From Eustoma russellianum (Eukaryota > Streptophyta > Magnoliopsida > Gentianales > Gentianaceae), in assembly GCA_036186865.1 (NCBI GenBank), contig AP025047.1, positions 26,553,253-26,617,252 on the forward strand: a stretch of 64,000 nucleotides of DNA. Reading direction: 5' to 3'. The translations under genes were made by a program, and so were the position numbers. Under the pieces are notes generated by a model. The model did not search any database. It had not been told where the DNA came from and saw nothing but the letters and a program-made list of their open reading frames with translations. Of this stretch, positions 19,849 through 30,295 are shown in pieces; position 1 is the first letter of the stretch; each line of letters opens with the position of its first letter.

Positions 19849-22406
19849 TGTGGGACTTGTATAGCACCACTAGAAGGGTGGTTGAATAATGAGTGTGGAA
19901 AATTTGGTTTTTAAACTTTTTGACCCAAATTACTCACTTCTGAAAACAGTTTCTGTTTTCAGATCCTGATTTGAATGATCTAAATGACCTAGTTGTAGAC
20001 CTCCAAAAATTATAAAATTTGGCTAGAATGTGCTCTCAGATGTTATGAGTCGCTAACAAAAATTTCAAATTAAAAATCGAATCATAACCACTTGAAATGC
20101 GTTTTTGTTCAGACTGCACAAATCTACTTGAAACTGTACTCCGAATTGAAAATTTTATTCTTATTAATTGGGAACTTTAAATGGCCTGAAAATTTTATGG
20201 TGAGAGCTTCAAGATATGTAATTTAATGGGTTTAAACAGGTTTTCAAAATTCCATTGGTATGTATGTCAAATACATTGACATTCTCAACCATTGCAAGTC
20301 TTAAAATCGGACTAGTCTTAGAATTATTAACATTTAATTGGCTTATACTTATCCCAATGAGGTGAAACTTGTGCCAAATAAAAGCTAGGATGTGTGGCTA
20401 TGTTTATGCAAAATTTTATGATTTTTTGAAAATATTTTGCTATTTTTACTGTGCTAATGAATACGATGTAGAAAACTGGAAACTAAAAGAAAAGTACTGA
20501 AAAGAAAGAACACCAAGAATTTTATACTTGTTCGGTTAAAACAACCTACTCCAGTCTTCCAGGACACCTTCCTCAGTTATCACTAAACACAAAAACACTT
20601 ACCACAAGGGTGACAGGAGTTAAACACCAACTCCACCCTTTTACAATAACAACAATCAAACAAACCAATTACGAACACCACAACTAATCGAATAAAGGTT
20701 TGATCGCACCTTGATCAATCTTTTACAGGAAATGAAAGTAAGAAGAACAGAGTAGTCTTGCTTTTGCACTTGTAAGAATATGAATTGTTGCTTAGCCTTG
20801 TCTTGCACCATCTTCTTCTTTTTATAGCATCATGGCTGCCCTCCTAGGGTTCCTCTTTCTCCTTGAGAATTGTCTTTAATGCCCTTGGAGGATTGCCTTG
20901 GGTAAAAGATGATACAATCTTGCATACTTGGTTCAATATGATTAGAAGGATGACTTGTCCTTGCCTAGTTGTCACTTGTGATTGGCCATCATTAGTCCAC
21001 CTTGGCACCCTTTAAATGAGCTGTAATTCCAAAAAAATAAATCTGAAAACATGTGCTCAAAATCAAGTCAAATAATTACCATACAATCACACATTCATTC
21101 TCTTCAATTTTGGAAGAAAATTGAAGACAATCAAAGGGGGAAAATCGGCCAGCATAGTCAACATGTGTTGAAACCTTCAACATGTGTTTCTTTTGAATTC
21201 TTTCCGTATGTGGTGCCCTCTTCAATGTCACCAATCTTGTGTTGCATGTCCTTCACCAATTGAAGTGCCGAATAAGTTCCATCTTGGCTCCAACATGACG
21301 TAAGTCGTGTAAAAATTCCTGCACATGTGCCAAAATTTTCTTTTGGCAAGCTTTGTCAAATAATGCACAATATTTACACATACATGGTAAATAATAATCG
21401 GCCCTATTTTAAATTTTCTAGAACACTTTGACATGTCTTGAATGTGTAAAAATTTCCTACATACATGTTACACCTATGTCAAAAATGTTCATGTGTGTAT
21501 GTTCGTAGAAAACCGAATTTTCGACTTTCGTCGATTATGTGATTTTCTCCGATATATTTCAAGCTTCTTACACATGTAATATATATTATGTCACACATAA
21601 TATACATAAAATGAAATGTATAATCTGCTATAATTGCTGATGAAAAACATCCCATGTGTAAAAATAAAATTGAGTTTGAATTATCCACAAATCTAGGCTA
21701 AATTGTGGGTGACTTGTGTGTGCCAATATTGTATGACTTTGTGGCTGATTGTAACATGTGAGCCACGAAATTTTTAAGTATTTTTGATGCATATAGGCTG
21801 GCCATCTTTATATGGCAAGTACGTGACATGTCGGCGAAGTTTCGGTAGTCACCCGATACGATAATTTCTCAGTTTATGACCTTGTAACATGTAGTTATAA
21901 TTTTGTCGTCGCCATGACTTATATCATATGATATAAGATCTGAATATACTCATAAATATGAGTTGTATATAGTGGTGTGACGTCAACGTACATTTATAAT
22001 ATATGTGACGTGTCAGTGATACATCGGAATATAAGTATATAGTGCCTTTTAAAAAAATATGGATATATATATATAATATATATGAAAATGGCGCGTGAAA
22101 TTAATGGGATGAGCAGACTTTTCATTTCAAATTTGTTTTCATATATCTCTCTCCAAATGTGCCTTTACTTAATGAACTAGTTTAGTTCATTAATTTTGGC
22201 ACATGAAAATAGTATAAAGACAACAAATTTTATCATATGATGTAAGCTTTAACGCTTCATGGCTTGTTAGTATGGCAACATTATATATAAACATGTAAAG
22301 CACTTTCATCACATAAATATGCAAAGTAAGATTTATTCAGGCGTTTCGTAAGTACGTAACATTTAAATCATACATTTGTAACTCACTCAAACCCTTTTTC
22401 TCAACA
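19849..22406 (-). repeat. SIRE-A 3' LTR
   Basis: On the minus strand it starts TGTTGAGAAAAAGGG next to the polypurine tract, and it ends CCCTTCTAGTGGTGC then TACAAGTCCCACA. The TTCTAG end near a C-rich run, the ATCACTAA and ACTCC stretches (20577-20640) and the length fit long SIRE/Maximus-type LTRs. It shares a 20-base perfect palindrome (21918-21937) with C and B. No gene is present in it. Confidence 0.75.
20818..20827 (-). promoter_or_regulatory. Candidate TATA box of the SIRE-A LTR
   Basis: The minus strand reads CTATAAAAAG. It lies about 1.6 kb from the LTR start, leaving roughly 1 kb of R and U5. Confidence 0.5.
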
Positions 22407-22407
22407 A

Positions 22408-22420
22408 TCTTCCCCTTTTG
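22408..22420 (-). other. SIRE-A polypurine tract
   Basis: The minus strand reads CAAAAGGGGAAGA just before TTGTTGAG, the LTR start. Confidence 0.75.
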
Positions 22421-22937
22421 ATGATTTGAAAAATAACATTGGTTCATTATTTAAATGTGATCGCTCCTCTATAATTATGCACACATTTGAAATGTGATCG
22501 CACCCTAGAATCATTCTTCTCTCTCTCCCTTAAATCATGCTTTTCTCTCCCCCTTTATTTTGTAAATTTCATCAAAAGTAAGAATGGAGAAAAATAGCAA
22601 TTTATAGCATATCATGCATTTGATGTATGTTCTTAAGGGTTATTGATTCAACCCGTTGCAAATGTACCTTTTGGTACCTAAACTTCGGTGACCTTCCTCG
22701 GTCTTATAAAATTTTAGAGAATAGATGAAGAAGCAATATAAAAGATGTTAGGTGCAAATCGTTTGGCCTATTGCCGAGAATGCCATCATGCTCATGATAA
22801 GATGTTTGTTTTTGATATGCCTTTGTGTTAGTTTGCATGGTGCATGATCTAAATGCATTTGTGTTGTATGAATGTCGTGTATGAATCAATGGTTTTCTTT
22901 CATATCTATATTGTATATGATTATACTTTCCACGTGA

Positions 22938-24571
22938 TTAAAAAGCAGGAGTCCGATGAGCTATAACGTGTGGTGTACTAGAAGTCTTTTTAGGTTGTAT
23001 ACTTGTCTTGAACGCATCCGGTTTCTTAGATGAAGATAGAATAAAGTTTGTAGCCTTATTTTGTACTTCATTCTCTTCAACGTATTTTAGTCCGGTTTTA
23101 TCATTTTCATGCTTCTGAGAAGAGATAAGACGATCTAGCATACAAGTACCCATACTGAACTGTTTTACCGTCTTTTCGAAATCTGTGTTTCTTGATTTCA
23201 AATTTGAAATCTCGGCTTTCATCTCAGTATTCTCATATATTAAGGAGGAAATCTCAGATTTTAAGGAATTTATCATGCAAGGCGGCTCTTCTTTTGAATC
23301 GTTTAATCGAGATACAATATTCGTGTTAGAAGATTCTAACAATCTCTTGTCTTCAATTAAACGATTCTTTTCTTTTGCAAGAGTCTTAGAAAATGCAACT
23401 CAAGATATTGACTAAATAAATCATCATAAGAGGGTTCAGGATCAGAATCAGAGTCGAAAGATATCTCATTTGATGCCTTGGATGTAAAGCATACTTGTGT
23501 CATTTCTTCTTCAGTTCCTTCAGTCTTAGAATCAGATGAGTCACTCCATGTGGAGGCTTTGATGGGTCTTCTTGTTCTCCTTTGTTCATGTTTTGAGACG
23601 GGTCTACTTTTGGTCTAATCCTTGTCACGGTTTGTATGTTTGTCCTTGTTTGGGCAGTCATATAATAGGTTCATTCATAGCACTTTATATCCTTATTTTT
23701 ATATCTTTTTTTCTTAGATGAAGTAGGCTTAGGTTTGCCTTTAATTGATTTTCTCATCATCTTTCTTAATCTTTTAGCCAACGTGATTAATTCTTCATCA
23801 TCGGATTCCATGTCACTAGTATCTATGCGATCATAAGAAGTAGAGATGTATTCATTTGATTCAAATGCGACAACCTTATCTTGTTTAGAAGTAGATTTAG
23901 AATTTCTTAGAGTGAGTTTTTTTCATAGACCTTTGATGATCCGATTAATTCCTCCATTTGTATTGATCTTGTTTCCTTAGTCTCTTTGATCGCGTTGACT
24001 TTAAGATCCCATTCAGATAGGAGGCTCGTTAGCACCTTTTGTACCTTTTCCTATGTAGAAAATACTTTTCCAAGAGACTCAAAGGAGTTGTAAATGTTAG
24101 TTACGCGTAAATCCATATCAACAATAGATTTGTTCGATAATAACTTGAAGAATTCAAGAGTAGACATAAGCATGTTTATTTTGGACTCTTTAACTTGACT
24201 AGTACCTTCATGTTTCATTTCAAGAATTCTCCACATCTCTTAGGCATTAGAACAATTTGACACATAACTTGATTTACTTTTACTTAGGCCATTTAAAAGA
24301 AGTTGCATAGCTTAGCATTCATACTCAATCTCTTTTTATCTTCTACGGTATACTCTTGCTTAGGTTTTATGACTTCTAATGTAACACCATCAATCGTAGT
24401 TATTTTACATGGAATAAAAGGACCGTCTTCTATGATATACCATAAGCCTATATCAATAGCCATAAAGAAAATTTTCATTCCAAGTTTTCCTTGTATAAAA
24501 GACTCACCATCGAAAAGAGGAGGCCTTACGCTTGACATTCCTTTTGGCTCGGTTTCATAACTAGTGGATGC
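22938..24571 (-). pseudogene. SIRE-A gag remnant
   Basis: The start MASTSYETEPKGMSS, PPLFDGESF, IDIGLWYIIEDGPF and EYTVEDKKRLSMNAK (24300-24571) match the N-terminus of SIRE/Maximus gag. A central UBN2-like piece (NIYNSFESLGKVFS) follows near 24050-24110. A damaged CCHC region (IKCYE, then out of frame) is near 23640-23690. A coiled-coil stretch (LKSEISSLIYENTEMKAEISNLKS) ends with SSTPHVIAHRTPAF at about 22938-22980. Several stops and frame changes separate the parts. Pol, which normally follows, is absent and the tail runs into unrelated 3' UTR-like sequence. Confidence 0.75.
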
Positions 24572-24610
24572 CATCACACAAAGATCGTTGGATCCTCTTG
24601 TAGTGAGTGT

Positions 24611-24628
24611 GTCTACTCTCTGATACAA
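24611..24628 (-). other. SIRE-A primer binding site, degenerate
   Basis: The minus strand reads TTGTATCAGAGAGTAGAC, similar to the TTGGTATCAGAGC consensus. It lies about 40 bases upstream of the gag start. The 5' LTR that should adjoin it is gone except for a few bases. Confidence 0.65.
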
Positions 24629-24644
24629 TAGGACACAGTTATGA

Positions 24645-25226
24645 TGGTCCACCGGATAGCCATGTCCTCCAATTTTTTGCCTGTGTTATGTAGCAACACA
24701 GGCAACCTCAGTATGATTCCTTACCGTCGGATTGTATTATCTCCATTTCTCCAGTTGCTGCTTCATGGTTACAGCTTTGATGTGCTTTTTCTTTTTTATT
24801 TTCCTTTTGAGGATACTAGTAGAGACTGATAATGCATTAATCAACTGGACTGCAGCAATATTTAATCACATGTCTGATTGGCCTTATATTCGGTTTCTTA
24901 CCACTCTGCCAACTACTCAGCATTGCATACCTTGCATGCATACACACAATGTTTACGACATCATTCGGATGCGTAAGAGTGTCATGTCCTTCGTCAAAAC
25001 ATATAAATATGTATGTTTTTTCTTTCACCAAGTTTTTATCCACAAAGCGTGGTTTTTCTTGGCAATGTTTTAATGCTGCATATGGTATATGACTAGAGAT
25101 TGGCAATCATTAGATTTTTATACAGATATTTTTTGTATGATGATTCGGATTTCATGTATTTTGGTATTCCTCTGCCATAAGTGATGGCAATTAATAAATG
25201 TAGTATGTTTTTTGAAAAAAAAAATA
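24645..25226 (+). other. LINE3 3' UTR and tail
   Basis: It contains a perfect 11-pair hairpin at 24677-24705 (TTGCCTGTGTT with AACACAGGCAA, 7-base loop), the TATA/CAAGGTTTT module at 25000-25090, and an A run at 25217-25226. It resembles the LINE2 and LINE4 ends in order and spacing. No open frame of significance lies in it. Confidence 0.75.
25000..25090 (+). other. LINE3 copy of the 3' UTR TATA/CAAGGTTTT module
   Basis: ATATAAATATGTATG is followed by TTTCACCAAG, TTTTTATCCACAAAGCGTGG, TTTTTCTTGGCAATG and TTTTAATGCTGCATATGGTA. It is the most diverged of the four copies but keeps the same order and spacing. Confidence 0.75.
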
Positions 25227-25375
25227 TAACATAATACACGTGAGATCTATTCATAATCTAAACCGATACGGCATCTATAGAGGTGCTGCATGATGGGCAT
25301 AAGAATGTAGCAAATGCGCCACCCAATTGTAAGAACGCAAGATCCAACAGGGACTCTGATTCCTACCTTCTATAA
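25227..25375. other. Unassigned 149-base spacer
   Basis: AT-rich sequence between the LINE3 A run and the left LTR of copia H. I see no gene or repeat copy. It includes GGACTCTGATTCC, which resembles a primer binding site complement but is not adjacent to an LTR end in the right phase. Confidence 0.5.
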
Positions 25376-25937
25376 TGTCAAAAATTCTAATAATCCACAA
25401 CCTAAATTTAACAAATATCAATTGAGAATCAAAGTAGGATGAAACTAGAAGAAAGATATGCTTATAAGGACATAGAAAACAGTTGGAAGAAGAATAAGTA
25501 CTCATTCATCAAGAATCAAGAATGAAGAATTCGTTTGATTACAACCGCTTTCTGCTCTTATAGCTGAAAGAAGGAGATAAGACATAAAATTACTAAACAT
25601 GACATCTTACTAAAGTAACTATATTACTAGACTAAAGGCATTAATGTCTTTTCACATGTTTTAAATTCTACCGCCAACGCACTGTTCCCTTTCTCTTCTT
25701 CCTGATTGCTTTAGCATGCTCCTCCTTTTCCTCTTCTTGTTTTTTCTGTTTCATGCATTTTTGTCCTTCTAATCTCAACCATTTCAGCTCCACATGACGT
25801 AACCAACTCTCAGCCCTTAACCATCTGTCTTGTATCTTCCTCATTCGTCCAGCACATAGGTGTTTGTATTCATTACGCAACTGCTCGACTAAATGCATCC
25901 TGACTATTTCACCAGCATATCACTTCCTTCTTTAACA
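25376..25937 (-). repeat. copia H 3' LTR
   Basis: The minus strand starts TGTTAAAGAAGG after the polypurine tract TTGAGAGGGTA (25938-25948) and ends GAATTTTTGACA, the same end pattern as copia1. Bases 25456-25684 match 38127-38355 closely. Confidence 0.82.
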
Positions 25938-26340
25938 TACCCTCTCAATTCAGGCTTGCTGTATATGTTGTATACCCCAAAAGTCTTAATTAGATCACTC
26001 AGCCTTATCAAATTCAGTGTTTTCGTGAACACATCTGCAGCCTGTATCTCAATACTGACAGGCATCAATTTTATCACTCCTGCTTGAACCTTTTCATGAA
26101 CAATATGGCAATCAATCTCGATATGTTTCGTCCTCCGATTGAACACTGGATTTTTAGCAATGTGTATTGCACTTTTTGTTGTCACAAAACACTTCCACCA
26201 ATTACTGATTCCCTGCATAGCTTCCTGCAAAACTGAGGAACTAGCTGCCTCCGAGTAATTAGCAGGCTCTGTATGTATACTAGAAGCTAAAACATATGCT
26301 TTATACTTTGTTGCCAATGACTATAAAGAAAAGGATTCAT
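25904..26340 (-). pseudogene. copia H pre-RT/RNase H fusion remnant
   Basis: The reading EPANYSEAASSSVLQEAMQ is the segment that normally precedes reverse transcriptase. It joins directly to ISNWWKCF..TKSAIHIAKNPVFN and RTKHIEIDCHIVHEK, the end of copia RNase H. The whole reverse transcriptase and the first half of RNase H are missing, which is about 900-1000 bases by comparison with copia1. The catalytic CDNKSA motif reads VTTKSA. The frame ends inside the LTR. Confidence 0.8.
25938..25948 (-). other. copia H polypurine tract
   Basis: The minus strand reads TTGAGAGGGTA directly before the LTR start. Confidence 0.7.
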
Positions 26341-26497
26341 CTAGAGTGTGTGGAGTGCTGTGGTGATAGACATTTTGGTTAGGTGAATAGAGGTGGTTGT
26401 AATAATATTCATGTAGATAACTGGGTGTTTTTCTTTCCCTGATAGGCTTGGCAATGGAATTCATAGGCAGTGTAATATCAATAGAGGTGATGGGTAT

Positions 26498-27188
26498 CTA
26501 TTTTGAATGTGTGGATGGTTGAGGAGTAGGCATTGAGACTGAAGGTGATGAAGAATCAGAAGATACATTTATTGGCTCAAGAGATGCAGTAGGAGAACCA
26601 GGCAATTGAAGAAATGCATTCTCAGACAGATGATCTAAGTTGAGGTGTGGAGTAGAATTGGTGTCAAAGGTTGGAGAATGGGCTTCTTCAACAAAGCTAG
26701 AATCAGATGTTGTAGGAACAGCTGGTAGTGAGATAGGCAGTTTGGGAAAAATTTCTGGTGAGTATTTTGAGTAAACAGAAGAAGGTTTTCTGAAAGGAAA
26801 GAAATACTCATCAAATTCAACGTTTCTGGATATAAGGATGTCTTTTGTGGATAGATCTTGTAGGATATAGCCTTTTGTAGTATGAGACATTCCAAGAAAT
26901 AGGCATCCTCTTAATCTGGGGTAAAATTTTCCTTGGTTTTGCTAAGTGTTGAGTGCAAAAGCCAAACATCCAAACATTCTTAGGTTCTGGTAAGATTTGA
27001 GCTTCTTACACAACAGCTCAAAGGGTGTTTTATTGGCTATGATGGGAGAAGGATTCAAATTTATTAGGTAAATTGGATATTGTATGCAGAACCCCCAGAA
27101 ATGTATAGGTAGATTGGCTTGAAACCTCAAAGACCTGGCTATATCTAAGATTTGTTGGTGTTTTGTTTCTACCAGTCCATTTTGTCAA
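26498..27188 (-). pseudogene. copia H integrase C-terminal part
   Basis: MRFQANLPIHFWGFCIQYPIY, NKTPFELL and MFGCLAFALNT (26942-27130) match the copia integrase core end. TTKGYILQDLSTKDILISRNVEFDE (26800-26890) matches the following conserved stretch, and a Ser/Pro-rich spacer runs to 26498. A stop lies near 26941. The catalytic Glu region (N-G-V-E-R) is at the gypsy I insertion point. Confidence 0.78.
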
Positions 27189-27193
27189 GAAGT
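27189..27193. repeat. Target duplication of gypsy I, left copy (GAAGT)
   Basis: It pairs with GGAGT at 36331-36335 with one G/A difference. The flanking integrase sequence of copia H is continuous across the insertion. Confidence 0.65.
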
Positions 27194-28568
27194 TAATGCG
27201 TGCAGGACGTGGGCTCCAACAATTACACCTTCCAAACGTCCTTCACAAAGGGTTAGGCACAAGGAAGAAGACTTCCCCTTGCTACCTTAGTGATAAAAAC
27301 GTGTGGATCAAATGAGCAAGACCAACACTTCAATATGGTCGTTGATCAGGAAAACCAATATGGCCCTCCTGGATGGCACATTTAAGCAATTGCAACACCT
27401 TCAAAATGCTCAACTTTGAAGGATCTTAACTTTCATCCAAAAGCTATTCTACAAATCGGCCAAAGCGGGCCTATTTATAGATGCCTAAAGACACTTAAAA
27501 TAACCAGATATTATCTAAAAGAAATAGCTAGAAAACATTTGAATTGAACTCGAATTTGCTAATTGTTTGAAATCAAAAAAACTAGAAAATCATAGCAAAA
27601 AATCGGTTGAATTCCTCCTTTGTTCAGACGTGTATTTGGTCAACAAATGAGGCCTTGGAGAGTTGATTTGATGAGTATGATGGGGTTCAACTTGAATTCA
27701 AAAGTTGGGTGAAGTTTGAATTCAAGTTGAGTTTGAATTTGAGTGCACCTTGAATTTGTTTGTTGTCTATCTCTCCCATCATTCCAGCCATGTCTTGTTG
27801 AGGAATGAAGATTAGAAAATCTGATTTGATGATGATAAGCTGGCTAGAATTGAATTCAAATGATAGTTGAAGTTTGAATTCAAATTGAATTTGAATTTGA
27901 ATTCAAACTTGGATTCAATTTGAAATTGGAATCTATCCTTCTTTTATCCTTGAAGATGGTGTGTTCATGGCAGGAGATATAGGCTGAATTCTTCTTGAAA
28001 TTTAAGTCTCCAATTTGTTGAAACTTGAATTCAAATCATGGTTGAATTTAAATTCAAGTTTAACTTCAAGTTTGATTTCAATTCGATCTTCATCCTTGCA
28101 CTTCAAATTGGAGACTTAAATTTTGATGTTTGTTGGATGTGATTTTGAGTTCATTTTTGAAAAGAGGATTCCATCTTGGACACATTTGAATTTGTCTTTG
28201 TGGAGACAAACATTCTCTTCAAGACAACATTCCTTTTGTCTCCCTTTTTGCAACACACGGCTACATTGCTCTTTTTGGGCCTCCATTTCATTTGCTTCCA
28301 TGTGCCTAATTTACATACAAAGCAAACACATAAAACAAAGATCACAAGAAAACAAGACAAAATTCAAAGTACGGAACACACGCACACTCATAATGCTCAA
28401 AGGGTGGGTTTAGTGAAATGAACCCATGGAACCTTAGGTTCATCTTGAACATGCTTATACAAGAATGTTCCAACTTGATGACAAAGTTCTCTTGCCCTCC
28501 TTCTTGTCATAGGGCCCTTGACCTCTTGATGGGATCCTTCATCCTCATCAGACCCTTGATCCTAATCA
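27194..28568 (-). repeat. gypsy I 3' LTR
   Basis: The minus strand starts TGATTAGGATCAAGGG and ends GCACGCATTA. A TATA box is at 27471-27480. Between 27690 and 28090 it is dense in GAATTCAAA and TTGAATTC units in both directions. It is about 70 bases shorter than the other LTR because of a deletion near 27425. Confidence 0.88.
27471..27480 (-). promoter_or_regulatory. TATA box in gypsy I 3' LTR
   Basis: CTATAAATAG on the minus strand, equivalent to 35230-35239. From this LTR, transcription would leave the element toward copia H. Confidence 0.55.
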
Positions 28569-29748
28569 ATCCCACCATCCTCAAGAGGATTCGTCTCTGA
28601 ATCAAAAAGGTCATCAGTGAAAGGGGTGAGGTCAGCAACATTAAAAGTAGGCGAAACAGAACCACACCTATCAGAAGATCAAGGATGTATGCATTGTCAC
28701 CTATGCGTTTCAAAACTTTGAAAGGGCCATCTCCTCTAGGTAACAGTTTCGACTTTTGCTCATTGGGAAATTTTTCTTTGCGCAAATGTAACCACACTAA
28801 ATCACCAGGTTTAAACACAACTCGTTTTCGATGTTTGATAGCTCGTCTTTCATAAGCTTTGTTTTTATTTTCAAGTTGTGTTTTAACGTGTTCATGCAGT
28901 TTCATTATTTTTTCTGCTTTTTGTTTACCATCAAGTCTTGAACGTTCATGCACGGGAATAGGGAGCAAATCAAGGGGAGACAAAGGGGTTAAAACCATAC
29001 AAAATGGACTATGCAAGGTACCGTGATGGACACTCCTATTGTATGCAAATTCGATATATGGTAAACAATCTTCCCAATGTTTAATATGTTTTTACAAAAT
29101 GGCACGCAAAAGTTGAGAAAAAGTACGATTAACGACTTCAGTTTGTCCATCAGTTTGTGGGTGAGCTGTGGTAGAAAACAACAATTGAGTACCAAGTTTA
29201 GCCCACAAAACACGCCAAAAATGACTAAAAAATTTCGTATGTCTATCACTTACAATTGTACGTGGCATGCCATGCAATCTCACAATTTCTTTGAAGAACA
29301 AATCAGCAACATATGTGGCGTCATCAACTTTCCTACATGCAATGAAGAGTGCCATTTTTTAAAATCGATCAACCACAACATAAATGCTATCATGCCCTCC
29401 TTGAGACCTAGGAAGTCCTAAAACAAAGTCCATGGAGATGTCAATCCAAGGGGAATCAGGGACGGGTAAAGGCGTGTAAAGGCCATGTGGTTGAGACTTG
29501 GATTTGGCTTGTTTGCAAGTGATGCAACTACCACATAACCTCTCGACGTCTACATGCATGTGGTGCCAACAGAAATGTTCCTTAAGAGTTTCAAGGGTTT
29601 TGAACACTCCGAAATAACCCATTAAACCTCTGCCATAGGCTTCTCTAGTCAATGCTTCTCGTAAGGATGATTGGGGAACACAAAACTTATGTTCTTTGAA
29701 AAGAACATAAGTCATGATCATTTGTGTACGATTCCTTACGTGATTCAA
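28507..29748 (-). pseudogene. gypsy I integrase
   Basis: The zinc-binding region reads REALTREAYGRGLMGYFG, HFCWHHMHVDVERLCGSCITCKQAK (29480-29680). The core reads WIDISMDFVLGLPRS with the first Asp, VSDRHTKFFSHFWR with the second, and HPQTDGQTEVVNRT with the Glu, over 29090-29460. A stop splits it at about 29356. The C-terminal part has VFKPGDLVWLHLRKEKFP and a GPFKVLKRIGDNAY stretch, and then, in another frame near 28600-28665, VSPTFNVADLTPF. No clear chromodomain remains beyond it. The enzyme would insert the element DNA into host chromatin. Confidence 0.85.
28569..28583 (-). other. gypsy I polypurine tract
   Basis: The minus strand reads TGAGGATGGTGGGAT just before TGATTAGG, the LTR start. 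Confidence 0.6.
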
Positions 29749-30295
29749 ATCCTAAGAAGCGTGAGGATAATGTAGTCACTAATGTGTATCTCCTAGAGAG
29801 GGCATCAGCAACTATATTGTCCTTTCCTTGTTTGTACTTAATCACGTAAGGGAATTGTTCTATGTACTCTACCAATTTGGCATGTCCCTTGTTCAACTTT
29901 CCCTGCCATTTAAGATACTTACGTCTTTCGTGGTCAGTGTGGATCACAAACTCTTTAGGTTGAAGATAGTGTTGCCATGTTTGTAGGGATCTCACGAGGG
30001 CATAAAGTCCCTTATCATAGGTAGTGTAATTCAATGCAGCGCCTTTAAACTTCTCACTAAAGTAGGCTATGCGTTTCTTACCTTGGGTCAAAACTGCGCC
30101 TATACCCACTCCACTTGCATCACACTCGATCTCAAAAGGCTCGTCAAAATTTGGTAACCTAAGTATGGGTGTAGTGGTTAGCCTACGTTTAAGCTCATCA
30201 AATGCCTGTTGTTGTGGCTCTTCCCACCTAAAAGGCACATCTTTTTTCACAATTTCATTTAGGGGTGCAGCTATGGAAGAAAAATCTTTGACAAA
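29687..30295 (-). pseudogene. gypsy I RNase H
   Basis: FRWEEPQQQAFDELKRRL, then FEIECDASGVGIGAVL with the catalytic Asp, YTTYDKGLYALVRSLQTW, VIHTDHERRKYL, and QGKDNIVADALSRR. The usual Glu-containing YDKELYA is YDKGLYA here, so a conserved acidic residue is lost. It is separated from the reverse transcriptase by a stop near 30298 and from integrase by a frame change near 29750. Confidence 0.85.

Larger units (their letters stand above)
19849..24640 (-). mobile_element. SIRE-A: SIRE/Maximus-type element with gag but no pol
   Basis: The 3' LTR is on the left (19849-22406), then a polypurine tract, a short internal region with gag only, and a tRNA-Met-like primer binding site (24611-24628). Only a few bases of the 5' LTR (TAGGACA) remain before LINE3 3' UTR sequence resumes. 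The LTR matches SIRE-B and solo LTR C in this window. No protease, integrase or reverse transcriptase sequence was seen between gag and the polypurine tract. The left boundary could be 19849 or about 19859. Confidence 0.75.
9511..25226 (+). mobile_element. LINE3: diverged L1-type LINE, split by copia1 and SIRE-A
   Basis: ORF1 remnants (from about 9590), ORF2 (16686 to about 19848) and a 3' UTR with hairpin and module (about 24645-25226, A run 25217-25226) follow in LINE order. Copia1 interrupts ORF1 with a clean target duplication. SIRE-A interrupts the region between zf-RVT and RNase H. The RNase H segment expected between 19848 and the 3' UTR is missing, so either a deletion accompanied SIRE-A or the tail belongs to a separate truncated copy. 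The protein sequence is clearly diverged from LINE2 and LINE4. Confidence 0.75.

Noticed and set aside
22938..23342. 134-codon coiled-coil frame as a possible host gene
   Set aside because: It lies in order with SIRE-type gag pieces, a primer binding site and a polypurine tract, so it is the C-terminal part of that gag.
25275..25505. Minus-strand frames around the copia H LTR as small genes
   Set aside because: They overlap the LTR and spacer, have no domain, and match nothing in the element order.
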